Assembly (NCBI RefSeq): GCF_023053635.1
Contig: NC_086179.1
Coordinates: 3,238,001 to 3,302,000 of the forward strand
Length of the DNA: 64,000 nucleotides
Source of the DNA: Elgaria multicarinata webbii
Lineage: Eukaryota > Chordata > Lepidosauria > Squamata > Anguidae
Reading direction: 5' to 3'
In this document: piece after piece, positions 1 to 10,249 of the stretch
Layout: every line of letters starts with the position of its first letter
Position numbering within the stretch: the first letter of the stretch is position 1
Made by a program: the position numbers and the translations under genes
The notes under the pieces: model-generated
Told to the model about the DNA's origin: nothing
Databases searched by the model: none
The model's input: only the letters and a program-made list of their open reading frames with translations

Positions 1-720
1 GGGAAGGGCAGCTACAGAGCAGGGGACCAAGACGGAGGGAGAGAAAGCGGGGGCTGGGGGGAGCAGGAAGGCTGGGCTGGGTCATGCAAGGTAGGATGGA
101 GGGGAAGGAAATGGGGTGCAGGAGGGGGGTCTTTTGCAGGAGAGGGGGTGCGCTGGCTGCATCCCCCCCCCCCACTGACCTGTTCTTTCCTTCCTCCTCC
201 CCGGTGGGGGCGGCGGCAGCTGCATCCCGACCGCTTCCATGGCCGCTCCTCCTGGAGCAAGCAGCAGACAGAAGGGAGGGGGGAGGCGGGGAGGGGAGAG
301 GAGGGGGGAGGCGGAGGAGGAGCAGGCTGGGCCCACCCCCGGGCTGGCAGGAGACGCGCGCCCCCAGCCACGGTTTGGCAGCTGTGCAGGCGGAGGCCGG
401 CGCAAGCACACACAGCCCCGCAGGGATGCGGGCGCCCAGGCGCACGCACGCACGCACCTGGGACAGGTGAGGCTGCCTGCCAGCGCCATGCGCCCAAAGC
501 GGCAGCCCCAGGGGCCTGCGCGGTTCTGGCAGGGGGCAGCTCTGCTCACACCCAGCCCAGCGCAAACGGATGTCGCCGGCCGGGGAAGGTCCATGACCCC
601 CGTTCTCTTCCAGCGCGGCATCCAGGCATCCCTCAAACCCAGGTGCGCAGGGCATAAAACGCACGTCCAGCGCTCCAGATGGCCGAGCGCGCCTATCCCG
701 ACACCCGTGCGCACGCCTGT
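1..720. other. GC-rich, CpG-containing region at left edge
   Basis: This stretch is rich in G and C with many CpG dinucleotides, especially at 180-480, and has purine-rich GGGGAGG runs around 275-320. No exon could be recognised. In human the gene head-to-head with OPN1SW is CCDC136 (recalled synteny), so this may be the CpG-rich 5' side of a gene transcribed leftward out of the window. That is inference from position and base composition only. Confidence 0.3.
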
Positions 721-744
721 TCACAGGCACAGACAGATGCTTGG

Positions 745-792
745 AGCGCACGCACGCACACACACACACACACGCGCGCGCGCGCACACCCC
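745..792. repeat. CA/CG microsatellite
   Basis: A run of CACACA grading into CGCGCGCG and back to CACAC. Alternating purine-pyrimidine DNA of this kind can form Z-DNA. Confidence 0.8.
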
Positions 793-872
793 CCACATCA
801 GCGGACGTGCAGACTCAGCACCGCCTAGATCAGGGGTGTGGAAGCCCAGAGGGCCCCGCCCCCTTCCCCCAA

Positions 873-913
873 CCAGTCCGTTCAACCAGTTGCTTGCTGG
901 TTGAACGGACTGG
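873..913. repeat. Perfect 17-bp hairpin
   Basis: The arm at 873-889 is the exact reverse complement of 897-913, with a 7-base loop between them. It matches none of the fold-back families elsewhere in the window. Confidence 0.85.
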
Positions 914-940
914 GCACATCTGCCACTTTTGGGAACATCA

Positions 941-1245
941 TAGCATCATAGAATAGCAAAGTAGGAAGGGACCTACAAGGCCATCGAGTCCAACCCCCTG
1001 CTCAATGCAGGAATCCACCCTAAAGCGTCCCTGACAGGTGGTTGTCCAGCTGCCTCTTGAAGGCTTCTAGGGTGGGAGAGCCCACAACCTCCCTAGGTCA
1101 CTGGTTCCATTGTCATACTGCTCTAACAGTCAGGAAGTTTTTCCTGATGTCCAGCCGGAATCTCTTCCTTTAACTTGAGCCCATGATTCCGTGTCCTGCA
1201 CTCTGGGAGGATCGAGAAGAGATCCTGGCCTTCCTCTGTTTTACC
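941..1245 (-). mobile_element. CR1 LINE 3' fragment
   Basis: The 3' tail of a CR1 LINE on the minus strand. It begins on + with the reverse complement of the short repeated CR1 terminus (ATTCTATG type) and then matches the end of the reverse-transcriptase ORF seen in fuller copies here. It is 5'-truncated, as is usual for CR1. Confidence 0.85.
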
Positions 1246-1560
1246 TGTTTCATGAGGTGCGGGTGGCGAGGGGAGGCAGGGAAAAAGGCCCACCAAAGAT
1301 CAAGAGCAACAAATATCCCATAGATCTTCTCCGTTATTTGATAGAAAAGAAAAATAATGCCCTGGCCATTAGGAAACCGGCTCAATCGTCCAGCCTCATT
1401 CACGGAACTCTATTGGGGTCCAGATGACGTCGCCGTCTTCCATTGGTAACTCTCCCTCCTTTTCTTCCTCTCTCTCTTATTTTTCTTTCCACAAATAATC
1501 CGTCAAGAGGGAAAGTCTGAAGAGCAGCAGGAGGCGCTGGCCATCTTCTTTTGAACAAAT

Positions 1561-1735
1561 TGGTGTTGTAATAATAATAATAATAAAATTTATTTCTTAC
1601 CCGCCTCTCCGTTTGCATTGAGGCAGGGAACAACAAGTATAACATACATAAAACTGAATTAAAAACATAGTATACATTATTAAAACATCCTAACGTTCGG
1701 TACTGGCTTTTATGTTTCTTCAGGTAATATGTGGC
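1561..1735 (-). mobile_element. L2-type LINE 3' tail
   Basis: An (AAT)n run followed by the CCGCCTC...GAGGCAGGGAA motif. The same block recurs at 41366-41480 and, in the opposite orientation, at 37590-37640 behind an L2-like reverse-transcriptase fragment. That identifies this as a LINE 3' end on the minus strand. Confidence 0.65.
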
Positions 1736-1758
1736 CATTCAGTGTTGCACGGACCCGG

Positions 1759-1894
1759 TAGAGGCTGGTGGCTCCAATGTCAGACGGGCGGTGAATCCGC
1801 TCCAGGTTTTAGTCCGAACCAATCAGAACGCTAAAGGGCTGAAACCCAAAGCGAATTACCGCCCCACTGACATTGGGTCCACCAGCCTCCACTG
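1759..1894. mobile_element. Fold-back MITE, GGAGGCTGGTGG family
   Basis: Terminal inverted repeats start AGAGGCTGGTGGCTCC on the left, with the complement CCACCAGCCTCCACTG on the right. It belongs to the same family as 37698-37915. The ends resemble the hAT pattern (CAGTG), but no clear target duplication is visible. Confidence 0.6.
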
Positions 1895-2044
1895 CATGTC
1901 CCCATGCATGTGCAGCTCCGCAAGTGGGCAGTTTTGCAGTGGGCATGTTGATAACTGTCGATGTCACTTGTCTGTGATCTCAAAAGGATTTGTGTCCTGA
2001 AAGGTGAGATCTAAATAACTGCAATAAACAAACATCACACTGAC

Positions 2045-2530
2045 AACAACGGTCCGCATAGTTAAAGCAACGGTATTCCCCGTAGTAACCTATGGCTGCG
2101 AGAGCTGGACCATAAGGAAGGCTGAGCGAAGGAAGATAGATGCTTTTGAACTGTGGTGTTGGAGGAAAATTCTGAGAGTGCCTTGGACTGCAAGAAGATC
2201 CAACCAGGCCAGACTCCAGGAAATAAAGCCAGACTGCTCACTTGAGGGAATGGTATTAAAAGCAAAACTGAAGTACTTTGGCCGCATAATGAAAAGACAG
2301 GATACCCTGGAGAAGAGGCTGATGCTAGGGAAAGTGGAAGGCAAAAGGAAGAGGGGCCGACCAAGGGCAAGATGGAGGGATGATATTCTGGAGGTGACAG
2401 ACTTGACCTTGGGGGAGCTAGGGGTGGCGACGGGCAACAGAAAGCTCTGGCGTGGGCTGGTCCATGAAGTCACGAAGAGTCGGAAGCGACTGAACGAATA
2501 AACAACAATAAACAAACACACAAACAAAGA
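2045..2530 (+). mobile_element. RTE-BovB LINE 3' fragment
   Basis: An open stretch encodes the C-terminal end of a BovB ORF, with ESWTIRKAERRKIDAFELWC, then LRVPWTARRSN, then KRKRGRPRARWRDDI and a stop near 2501. The 3' tail holds GAAGTCACGAAGAGTCGGAAG followed by an AACAACAATAAA tail. The order and spacing match known BovB endings in squamates and ruminants. The copy is 5'-truncated. Confidence 0.9.
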
Positions 2531-2887
2531 AATAATACCAGCTTGATGGGTAACCAGGGCTCAAATAATCATTGCGTTTCCACAGCGGTGCAAAGCTGCT
2601 TGCTCAGTAGCCTTCGGTGGCTGCAATTTGCCCCCAAAGCAGCAGTTTGCAGTAAACGGCAGCACCTTCAAGGGCAAAGGTCGCAGCTCCAATGCGCCGT
2701 CGTCAAGATGACCCCCTGGACCAAAGAGCACATCAAATCGAGGTGGCCTTCCAGCAGTAAGCTGGCAGGAGAAGGCTTGGACAGATCTGAGGGGGCGTTG
2801 TTTGCTTGTGGGGACGCCGAATGACATTTATAGGATGCAACAGGCATCGTCAAAACATTGCCCGCGCCATGTTGCTCAGGAATGCCT

Positions 2888-3500
2888 GATCATAGAATCA
2901 TAGAATCATAGAATAGCAGAGTTGGAAGGGGCCTACAAGGCCATCGAGTCCAACCCCTGCTCAATGCAGGAATCCACCCTAAAGCATCCCTGACAGGTGG
3001 TTCTCCATCTGCCTCTTGAATGCCTCTAGTGTGGGAGAGCCCACAACCTCCCTAGGTAACTGATTCCATTGTCGTACTGCTCTAACAGTCAGGAAGTTTT
3101 TCCTGATTTCCAGCTGGAATCTGGCTTCCTTTATCTTGAGCCCGTTATTCCGTGTCCTGCACTCTGGGAGGATCGAGGAGAGATCCTGGCCCTCCTTTGT
3201 GTGACAACCTTTTAAGTATTTGAAGAGTGCTCTCATGTCTCCCCTCAATCTTCTCTCCTCCAGGCTAAACATGCCCAGTTCTTTCAGTCTCTCTTCATAG
3301 GGCTTTGTTTCCAGACCCCTGATCATCCTGGTTGCCCTCCTCTGAACACGCTCCAGCTTGTCTGCATCCTTCTTGAATTGTGGAGCCCAGAACTGGACGC
3401 AATACTCTAGATGAGGCCTAACCAGGGCCGAATAGAGAGGAACCAGTACCTCCCGTGATTTGGAAGCTATACTTCTATTAATGCAGATCCTGACTTTGTC
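2888..3500 (-). mobile_element. CR1 LINE 3' portion
   Basis: A CR1 copy on minus encoding the last ~180 residues of the reverse-transcriptase ORF ([53 protein letters not shown]) and then the 3' end with repeated TCTATGAT motifs. The reading frame is still open over 3527-2979, so this is a fairly young copy. Confidence 0.9.
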
Positions 3501-3760
3501 TTTTATATATTTATTTATTTGTAACATTTATATACCTTCGAATATAACAGAATCTCTCAGCAGTCCACCACATTAAAATACAATACTATAAACACAGCGT
3601 TAAAACACAGCGTAAGAACGTTTCCAGCTACAGTAAAGGAGCAGGGGCACAATGAGTTTGCTTACGGCCCGGAGAAAGCCCTGGCTGAAGACTTCTTTAG
3701 ATGTCTTCCAGAGGCGTCTAAAAGATGCCACATTTTCATCCGCTTGAATTGCATCAGGCT
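3501..3760 (-). mobile_element. L2-type LINE 3' tail abutting CR1
   Basis: A TTTATTTATTT run, then text with the same layout as other LINE 3' ends here (a TATATACC-type box, AAAACA-rich stretch, then ORF end). It directly abuts the upstream end of the CR1 copy, so one probably inserted into the other. Confidence 0.5.
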
Positions 3761-4475
3761 CAGCCCTGGGAGTGCTCAGACCGCCTCAGCTTGGTGATTA
3801 CCCAAATCCCAGAGGGGAAGTGGAGGAGAGTTTGGGGGTAATCAGTTTGCCCTTAATCCCCTCTCTATCTCTCAGCCCCACCCCTGGGTCAAGGGGCTGG
3901 AGCAATCGCCTCGCCTTAAGCCGCTTTCGCCTGCTCATCCTTCCCGGGGTGGGGCTGTTATCCCTCGCGCTTCCCCAGGGCAGAGAAGTCCCCGGGCCAG
4001 GCTCCGATTTGCCCTCAGGAACAACAGCTCGGGGGTCAGAAACCCCAGCAGTGCCGAAGGAGTGAGAAATGGGCACCAGCCTGGGGCAGGGAGGCAATGG
4101 GCCAAGGAGGGGAGGGGAGGTTGCATTTGGTCCCCCAACTGTAACAGAGGGAGGTCTCCAGGCGCTGCACGTCTCCCAAATGGACCACGAGGCACACCTG
4201 CAAGCACAGGAATGCAACAGGAGTCCCCACCCACCCAGGAGACAGTCCCTACTGGGCTGTTCTCTTAGTCGGGACAGGACTTGAGTGTAGGTCGTTGGCG
4301 AGGGAGACAGCCCCTGCGCTATGATCGGGAGGTAGGGGGAACTGGAGCTAAGGTTGCCAGCTTTTCAGCTGGCCTGTGCAACTATGCCTTTTTTTTTTAA
4401 CAGTGGCTTCATGTTCAGAGCTTAGCAAAGCGATATGTTTTCCCCGTTCACCTGCTGATCTCTGGATATCAAGCT
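3761..4475. other. No recognisable feature
   Basis: Unique-looking sequence of moderate GC. Short overlapping ORFs on both strands show no family signature, and I see no RNA gene or repeat. Confidence 0.5.
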
Positions 4476-4476
4476 G

Positions 4477-5461
4477 CTGTTTATTTATTTAATTATTTAC
4501 TAATTTATTTATTACACTTATATGCCGCCCCCATAGCCATGGCTCTCTGGGCGGTTTACAGAAATTCCAAAATTGAGATAAAAACAAGTATACAAAATTA
4601 AAAATTCTAAAACACAGAACATACACACATAAAGCATTAAAAACCGTTAAACTAAACATGTGGGTGATTAAGATGTGCCGCCATATGCCTGGGCAAAGAG
4701 GAAAGTCTTAACCTGGCACCGGAAAGATAGCAGCGTTGGCGCCAGGCGAGCCTCGTCAGGGAGATCGTTCCACAGTCTGGGGGCCACCACCGAAAAGGCC
4801 CTGTCCCTGTTGCCACACTCCGAGCCTCTCTCGGAGTAGGCACCCAGAGGAGGGCCTTAGATGTTGAATGTAGTGACCGGGTAGATTCACGTCGGGAGAG
4901 GCGTTCCATCAGGTGTTGTGGTCCCAAGCCTTGTAAGGCTTTATAGGTCAAAACCAGCACCTTTTATTGGGCTCAGAAACATTTTTTCATTTATTTATTT
5001 TATTTAAGGATTTTTATGCCGCCATTCAGCCAAAAAAGGCTCTCACGGCGGAAACATACAGGCAGCCAGTGCAAGCGGACCAGAGCAGGTGTTATACAGT
5101 CGAACCTTCTGGTTCCCGAAATCAATCTGGCCACTGCATTTTGCATGAGCTGCAGCTTCTGAACCACCTTCAAAGGCAGCCCTACGTAGAGGGCATTGCA
5201 GTAATCTAACTTGGAGGTTACCAGAGCATGGACAACTGAAGCCAGGTTATCCCTGTCCAGATAGGGGCGTAGCTGGGCCACCAACCGGAGTTTGTAGAAG
5301 GCACTCCGTGCCACCGAGGTCATCTGAGCCTCAGGTGACAATGATGGATCTAAAAGAACCCCCAAGCTACGAACCTGCTCCTTCAGGGTAAGTGCAATCC
5401 CATCCAGAACTGTTAATGGCACAAGAACAGACCAGGCTAGTTTTTGCTGGTCAGTTGGCAA
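4477..5461 (-). mobile_element. L2-like LINE 3' portion
   Basis: The minus strand encodes the tail of an L2-clade ORF2: LGVLLDPSLSPEAQMTSVAR, SKLDYCNALYVGLPLKVVQK, then a 3' tail with the GCCCAGAGAGCC box and a TAAA-rich end. A near twin lies at 15481-16320. The copy is 5'-truncated and interrupted by a short LINE tail at 4983-5050. Confidence 0.8.
4983..5050 (-). mobile_element. Tiny LINE tail inserted in L2 copy
   Basis: 68 bases of TTTATTTATTT plus a GCCGCC...GGCTCTCACGGCGG box interrupt the L2 copy. The 7-bp repeat GAAACAT at 4976-4982 and 5051-5057 flanks it, as expected for target-primed insertion of a severely truncated LINE. Confidence 0.7.
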
Positions 5462-6590
5462 CCCTGCTGAGGAACAATAACATGAGGGTCAAGCAAGCAA
5501 GTACGGTGGTCATCCAGACAGAAATCAGTCAGAATTCCTAAGGTGAGCCTCAACAGGAACTTGTTATAAAGGGCTGCTCGTCCAATCACAAGCTGGTGGG
5601 CATCGAAGGCCAATCAGAGCTCAAGAAACACAATAACCTGCCTTGATAGTCAAAGAGGCCAATGGCGTACATCAGCTGTCTGTGAGGACCTGCTTTCGCC
5701 CTTGATGGACTCAGGCCCAAGGCACTTCCTGTTAATTATTTCAGAAATCCTGTTGATTTAGGGCAGCCTTTCCCAACCTAGTGTTCTCCAGACATGTTGA
5801 GCTACAAGGGCCTATGGGGGCCATGCTGGTTGGGGATGATGGGAGTTGTTGGACAACACATCTGAGGGCACCTAGTTGAGAACGTTGATTTTTTTTAGGG
5901 TTTAATCCAGAAGGGCGTGCCTCCTTGAGGCATTCTGGGAAATAAAATGGCAGCCTTGGTCCATTGTAAAATGGCTTCCTTGTCAGGTTTGGCCTCAAAC
6001 AATGGCACCAGTGGAATAATCCCTCCCCTGGCACTCTTTTATGAAATAAATGTCCCCTGGGCGCCCACAGAAGAACAGGCCAGAAGATGGTGGAGGAGAA
6101 TGCACAGCCGTGGTGGTTGTGAAAGACCAAGCTGACAACTCTCGCCATGTCCCTGACCTCGTTACCCACTTGTGAAAAGCCGCCCAACGAAAGGAAATGG
6201 GATTGACCCAATTGGATTACTGGGCCATGGTTTCCTCTCTGAACATCCCTCCACATGCTTCCCTGTGGCCTGGTGCCACCATGTGCCTGCCCTACCACAC
6301 AGAAACACGGGCCCCTTCACTGACTTATCCATGGGCTGGCCGTCCGCTGCCTTTGTCCCCCAAGGTCACACGCAAAAGCAAGCTTCTCCGGGTGTTCTCT
6401 GGAGTTAAGGAACCTGTCGCTGGCCGGGTGTCTACAGCCACACCCGGAGGGTGAAGCGAGGGCACCAGAGGCAGCCGGCCATGGAGGGAAGGATTTGTTG
6501 GCTCTAAAAAAAACTCTGCAAAAATCTCAGTACTTGTAACTCAGCACTGGAAGTGAGGGGGACAGTAACAGTATCACCAATCTGGACCAT
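5462..6590. other. Mostly unannotated; one MITE
   Basis: Apart from the decayed MITE at 5765-5888, no gene, RNA or known repeat is recognised. ORFs of 60-185 codons are open on both strands but show no conserved motif. Confidence 0.45.
5765..5888. mobile_element. hAT-type MITE (CAGCCTTCC family), decayed
   Basis: The arms CAGCCTTTCCCAACC and GGGCACCTAGTTGAGAA are imperfect complements, with GATGGGAGTTGTTGGACAAC in the centre. The family has intact members at 27963-28084 and 49747-49877. Confidence 0.75.
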
Positions 6591-6591
6591 T

Positions 6592-6984
6592 GTCATAGAA
6601 TCATAGAATCAAAGAATAGCAGAGTTGGAAGGGGCCTACAAGGCCATCGAGTCCAACCCCCTGCTCAATGCAAGAATCCACCCTAAAGCAACCCTGACAG
6701 ATGGTTGTCCAGCTGCCTCTTGAATGCCTCTAGGGTGGGAGAGGCCACCACCTCCCTAGGGAACTGATTCCATTGTCGTACTGCTCTAACAGTCAGGAAG
6801 TTTTTCCTGATGTCCAGCCGGAATCTGGCTTCCTTTAACTTGAGCCCGTTATTCCATGTCCTGCACTCTGGGAGGATGGAGAAGAGATCCTGGCCCTCCT
6901 CTGTGGGACAACCTTTTAAGTACTTGAAGAGTGCTCTCATGTCTCCCCTCAATCTTCTCTTCTCCAGGCTAAACATGCCCAGTT
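6592..6984 (-). mobile_element. CR1 LINE 3' portion, split by L2
   Basis: CR1 on minus with its ORF tail open ([34 protein letters not shown]). The copy stops at ...CATGCCCAG and resumes at 7738-7758 (TTCTTTCAGTCTCTCTTCA), so the L2 piece between inserted later. Confidence 0.85.
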
Positions 6985-7737
6985 TTTATTTATTTTTATT
7001 TATTTATTTATTTGTTACATTTTTATACCGCCCAATAGCCGAAGCTCTCTGGGCGGTTCACAAAAATTAAAACCACAAAAAACATCCAACAGGTTAAAAA
7101 CACAATTATGAAATACAGTATAAAAAGCGCAACCAGGAGAAAACCACACAGCAAAATTGATATAAGATTAAAATACAGAGTTAAAACAGTAAGATTTAAA
7201 TTTAAGTTAAAATTAAGTGTTAAAATACTGAGTGAATAAAAAGGTCTTCAGCTGGCGACGAAAGCAGTACAGTGTAGGCGCCAGGCGGACCTCTCTGGGG
7301 AGCTCGTTCCACAACCGGGGTGCCACAGCGGAGAAGGCCCTCCTTCTAGTAGCCACCTGCCTCACTTCCTTTGGCAGGGGCTCACGGAGAAGGGCTCCTG
7401 TAGATGATCTTAAGGTCCGGGTAGGTACATATGGGAGGAGGCATTCCTTCAGATAACCTGGCCCCAAACCATTTAGGGCTTTAAATGTCAATACCAGCAC
7501 TTTGAATCCGGCCCGGACCTGGACTGGCAGCCAATGAAGCTGGAAAATGACTGGCGTAATGTGATCTCGCTGGCCAGTCCCTGTTAGTAAACGGGCTGCC
7601 CTGTTTTGTACCAGCTGACGCTTCCAGACCACTTTCAAAGGCAGCCCCACGTATAACGCATTGCAGTAATCCAAGCGAGAGGTTATCAGAGCATGGATAA
7701 CTGTAGCTAGGCCATCTCTGTCCAGATAAGGGCATAG
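6985..7737 (-). mobile_element. L2-like LINE inserted in CR1
   Basis: The minus strand encodes MDYCNALYVGLPLKVVWKRQ, then HITPVIFQLHWLPVQVRAGF, FNSAVAPRLWNELP-like text and a 3' end with the ACCGCCCAATAGCCGAAG box. It sits inside an older CR1 copy, which gives the relative ages. Confidence 0.8.
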
Positions 7738-7809
7738 TTCTTTCAGTCTCTCTTCACCCTAAGCGGAGGCCAGTAATCAAAGCACTGATTACAAGGCAGG
7801 AATGTAGGT

Positions 7810-8345
7810 GTCATGTCTAACCTTACTGCCCCTGTTTTGGGAAAATATGTTTCAGGTAATCAATCAGACTCAGATTCGGAAATAGAGGAGGCGGTGCCAG
7901 ACACCAGCCAGCCTGGACCAGTGGGGGAGGAAGCTCCCACAGGCGATTCCCCAGCTGGGAGTCAGCCCTCTCCAGAGCTTATCTCCTCAAGGTCAAATCC
8001 TACACACTCAGTGGGAAGTGAGCTTTCTTCCGGAAGTGAGCTTCCCAATAAGCTAGCTGATGCTAGGGTCCGCCGGAAGCTCAAACGCACGGGGTGGAAG
8101 GAAGGCGTGAGAAAGTCTGTCCAACTAGGATTGCGTCAGAACCTGCCTCCGCACCAGGTTCTCTGAAGTTAAAGGCTTTTGGGAAGAGGCTTGCTATTCT
8201 TCTTGAGCAGACAATTGTCTTGCTTAGTTTGCATAGTTTTGCCAAGGGGGAAGTTTCCAAGAGATTAGACTCTCTTCAGGTAGAAGGGATGTTTGTTGCT
8301 TAATTAAAGCTTTGTAGATTACTTAGCAAGTCTCATCATTTGCCT
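7810..8345 (+). other. Unidentified block with 117-codon acidic/basic ORF
   Basis: An ORF at 7813-8166 has an acidic Ser/Glu-rich N-terminal half (QSDSDSEIEEAV) and a basic end (RVRRKLKRTGWKEG). The block begins TGTCATG and has an ATTAAAGC signal near its right end, so a piece of a decayed LTR-type element is possible. It lies between two CR1 pieces. No family could be assigned. Confidence 0.25.
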
Positions 8346-8353
8346 CCCATCGA

Positions 8354-8830
8354 AAGGCCATCAAGTCCAATCCCCTGCTCAATGCAGGAATCCACCCTAA
8401 AGCATCCCTGACAGATGGTTGTCCAGCTGCCTCTAGTGTGGGAGAGCCCACACCCTCCCTAGGAAATTGGTTCTATTGTCGTACTGCTCTAACAGTCAGG
8501 AAGTTTTTCCTGATGTCCAGCCGGAATCTGGCTTCCTTTAACTTGAGCCCGTTATTCCGTGTCCTGCACTCTGGGAGGATCGAGAAGAGATCCTGGCCCT
8601 CCTCTGTGTGACAACCTTTTAAGTATTTGAAGACTGCTATCATGTCTCCCCTCAATCTTCTCTCCTCCAGGCTAAACATGCCCAGTTCTTTCAGTCTCTC
8701 TTCATAGGGCTTTGTTTCCAGACCCCTGATCATCCTGGTTGCCCTCCTCTGAACACGCTCCAGCTTGTCTGCGTCCTTCTTGAATTGTGGAGCCCAGAAC
8801 TGGACGCAATACTCTAGATGAGGCCTAACC
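8354..8830 (-). mobile_element. CR1 LINE 3' portion
   Basis: CR1 on minus with ORF tail ([39 protein letters not shown]). The usual 3' TCTATGAT terminus is missing, so the copy is trimmed at both ends. Its upstream end abuts the hAT target duplication at 8831. Confidence 0.85.
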
Positions 8831-8838
8831 GTCATGTT

Positions 8839-9257
8839 TAGGGTGACCATATTTGGGAAACCAAAAAAGAGGACACCGTGTGTGTGTGTGGGGAAGCAGC
8901 TTTCTGAGTCCTGCAGAAAGTACGTTATTCCCCCGCCACCTTAAAGAACCCGATTGAAGTGGAGGAGGGGAAAGGATTTTATTCTGCATCACCACCATCC
9001 ACTCCAATTGGGGCCTTTTCTATAATGTCCACAAATGACCCACTTTCCCCTTTAAGACCTCAACTGGAGCTCAGGGTGGGGGAATGATGTGCCTCAAGAA
9101 AGCATGTCATTCCCTCCTGCCATGCTAATGGCAGCCTTAAAGAGGAAGGTGTGTCATTCCAGGACATTATTGAAAATTATAGAAAATCCCCCCTGACACC
9201 ATGGAAAGAACAAAAAACAGGACAAATCCGGGGAAATCCTGACAGTTGGTCACCCTA
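8839..9257. mobile_element. Non-autonomous hAT element, 419 bp
   Basis: The ends are TAGGGTGACCA and TGGTCACCCTA. An exact 8-bp target duplication, GTCATGTT, lies at 8831-8838 and 9258-9265. The 8-bp duplication and the YARNG-type terminus are hAT hallmarks. No transposase is present. The interior differs from the TAGGGTGACC fold-back family elsewhere, though the two share a terminus. Confidence 0.85.
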
Positions 9258-9261
9258 GTCA

Positions 9262-9705
9262 TGTTCAGATGATACGCTAAGCCGTGACGGTTAAGTGTTT
9301 TGAGCTAAACATAATAGCTTAGCTTGTCATGTGAACCATTCCTAACCACGGTGGCCCAGAGTGCAGGACATGGAATAACGGGCTCAAGTTAAAGGAAGCC
9401 AGATTCCAGCTGGACATCAGGAAAAACTTCCTGACTGTTGGAGCAGTACGACAATGGAATCAGTTATCTAGGGAGTTTGTGGGTTCTCCCACACTAGAGG
9501 CCTTCAAGAGGCAGCTGGACAACCACCTGTCAGGGATGCTTTAAGGTGGATTCCTGCATTGAGCAGGGGGTTGGACTCGGTGGGCTTGTAGGTCCCTCCC
9601 AACTCTGCTATTCTATGATTCTATAACCCCGGTTTACACACGCTCACTGACCATTTGCTGCAAAGGGTTAGCGGCCTAACCATGGCTTAGCGGGTTGTCT
9701 GAACA
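9262..9705. mobile_element. Fold-back MITE split by CR1
   Basis: The left arm TGTTCAGATGATACGC...CTAAGCC is mirrored on the right by GGCTTAGCGGGTTGTCTGAACA. The two halves are separated by a CR1 insertion at 9356-9626. A hAT element inserted exactly at the left tip. Confidence 0.65.
9356..9626 (+). mobile_element. CR1 LINE 3' fragment
   Basis: The plus-strand CR1 end, from CAGAGTGCAGGACATGG to the CTATGATTCTATAA terminus. It is severely 5'-truncated and inserted into a fold-back MITE. Confidence 0.85.
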
Positions 9706-9796
9706 GCCCCTCATCCTCCCCCCCCCTCTCTGTATCTCCTACTTTCTTTCTGTTTCAGTGGTAGAAACTAGCAAAACCATTAATATGTTGCACTTG

Positions 9797-9909
9797 CCTT
9801 CTCCAACCTGGCGCTCTCAGGTGTGTTGGAGTACAACTCCCAGCCTGGCTGAGGGATGCTGGGAGTTGTACTCCAACAAACCTAGAGGGTACCAAGTCGA
9901 GGGAGGCTG
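9797..9909. mobile_element. hAT-type MITE (CAGCCTTCC family)
   Basis: TTCTCCAACCTGGCGCTCTC on the left and a diverged complement on the right flank paired GGAGTACAACTCCCAGC and GGGAGTTGTACTCC arms. Confidence 0.7.
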
Positions 9910-10249
9910 TGCTAATATTGATGCCGCTGCTCTTTTGGATGTTCCGAGTGCTTCAGAGAAGATTGCGTTCTTGAAATCTTTGCCACCACCCCTGAGAGGT
10001 CGCCACCCCAGGATGGGAGACGGCACGGCTGAAGTTGAGAGGAAATGGCTTTTGCCCAAGGCCACCAAGTGAGTCCCCACACCAGAGGAAAGAGTCAAAG
10101 TAGGGACTTCACAGTGGCTGCAGTTTTCGCCATCCGCGGCAGGAAAAGTTTGGCCTGCTCAATTTCTCCATGTCAAGTTGCTGTTTTGAAGCAGTGTACC
10201 TGTGTCAGTTTGGGGTGGGACGGGAAAGAAGCAAGAACCCTCCCACTAA

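Noticed and set aside
12-904. Overlapping ORFs at the left edge
   Set aside because: Composition-driven open frames in GC-rich DNA; none resembles a known protein or has clear splice context.
2979-3527. CR1 ORF tails as host genes (many places)
   Set aside because: They repeat the same LINE C-terminal sequence at about fifteen sites, each with a CR1 3' end.
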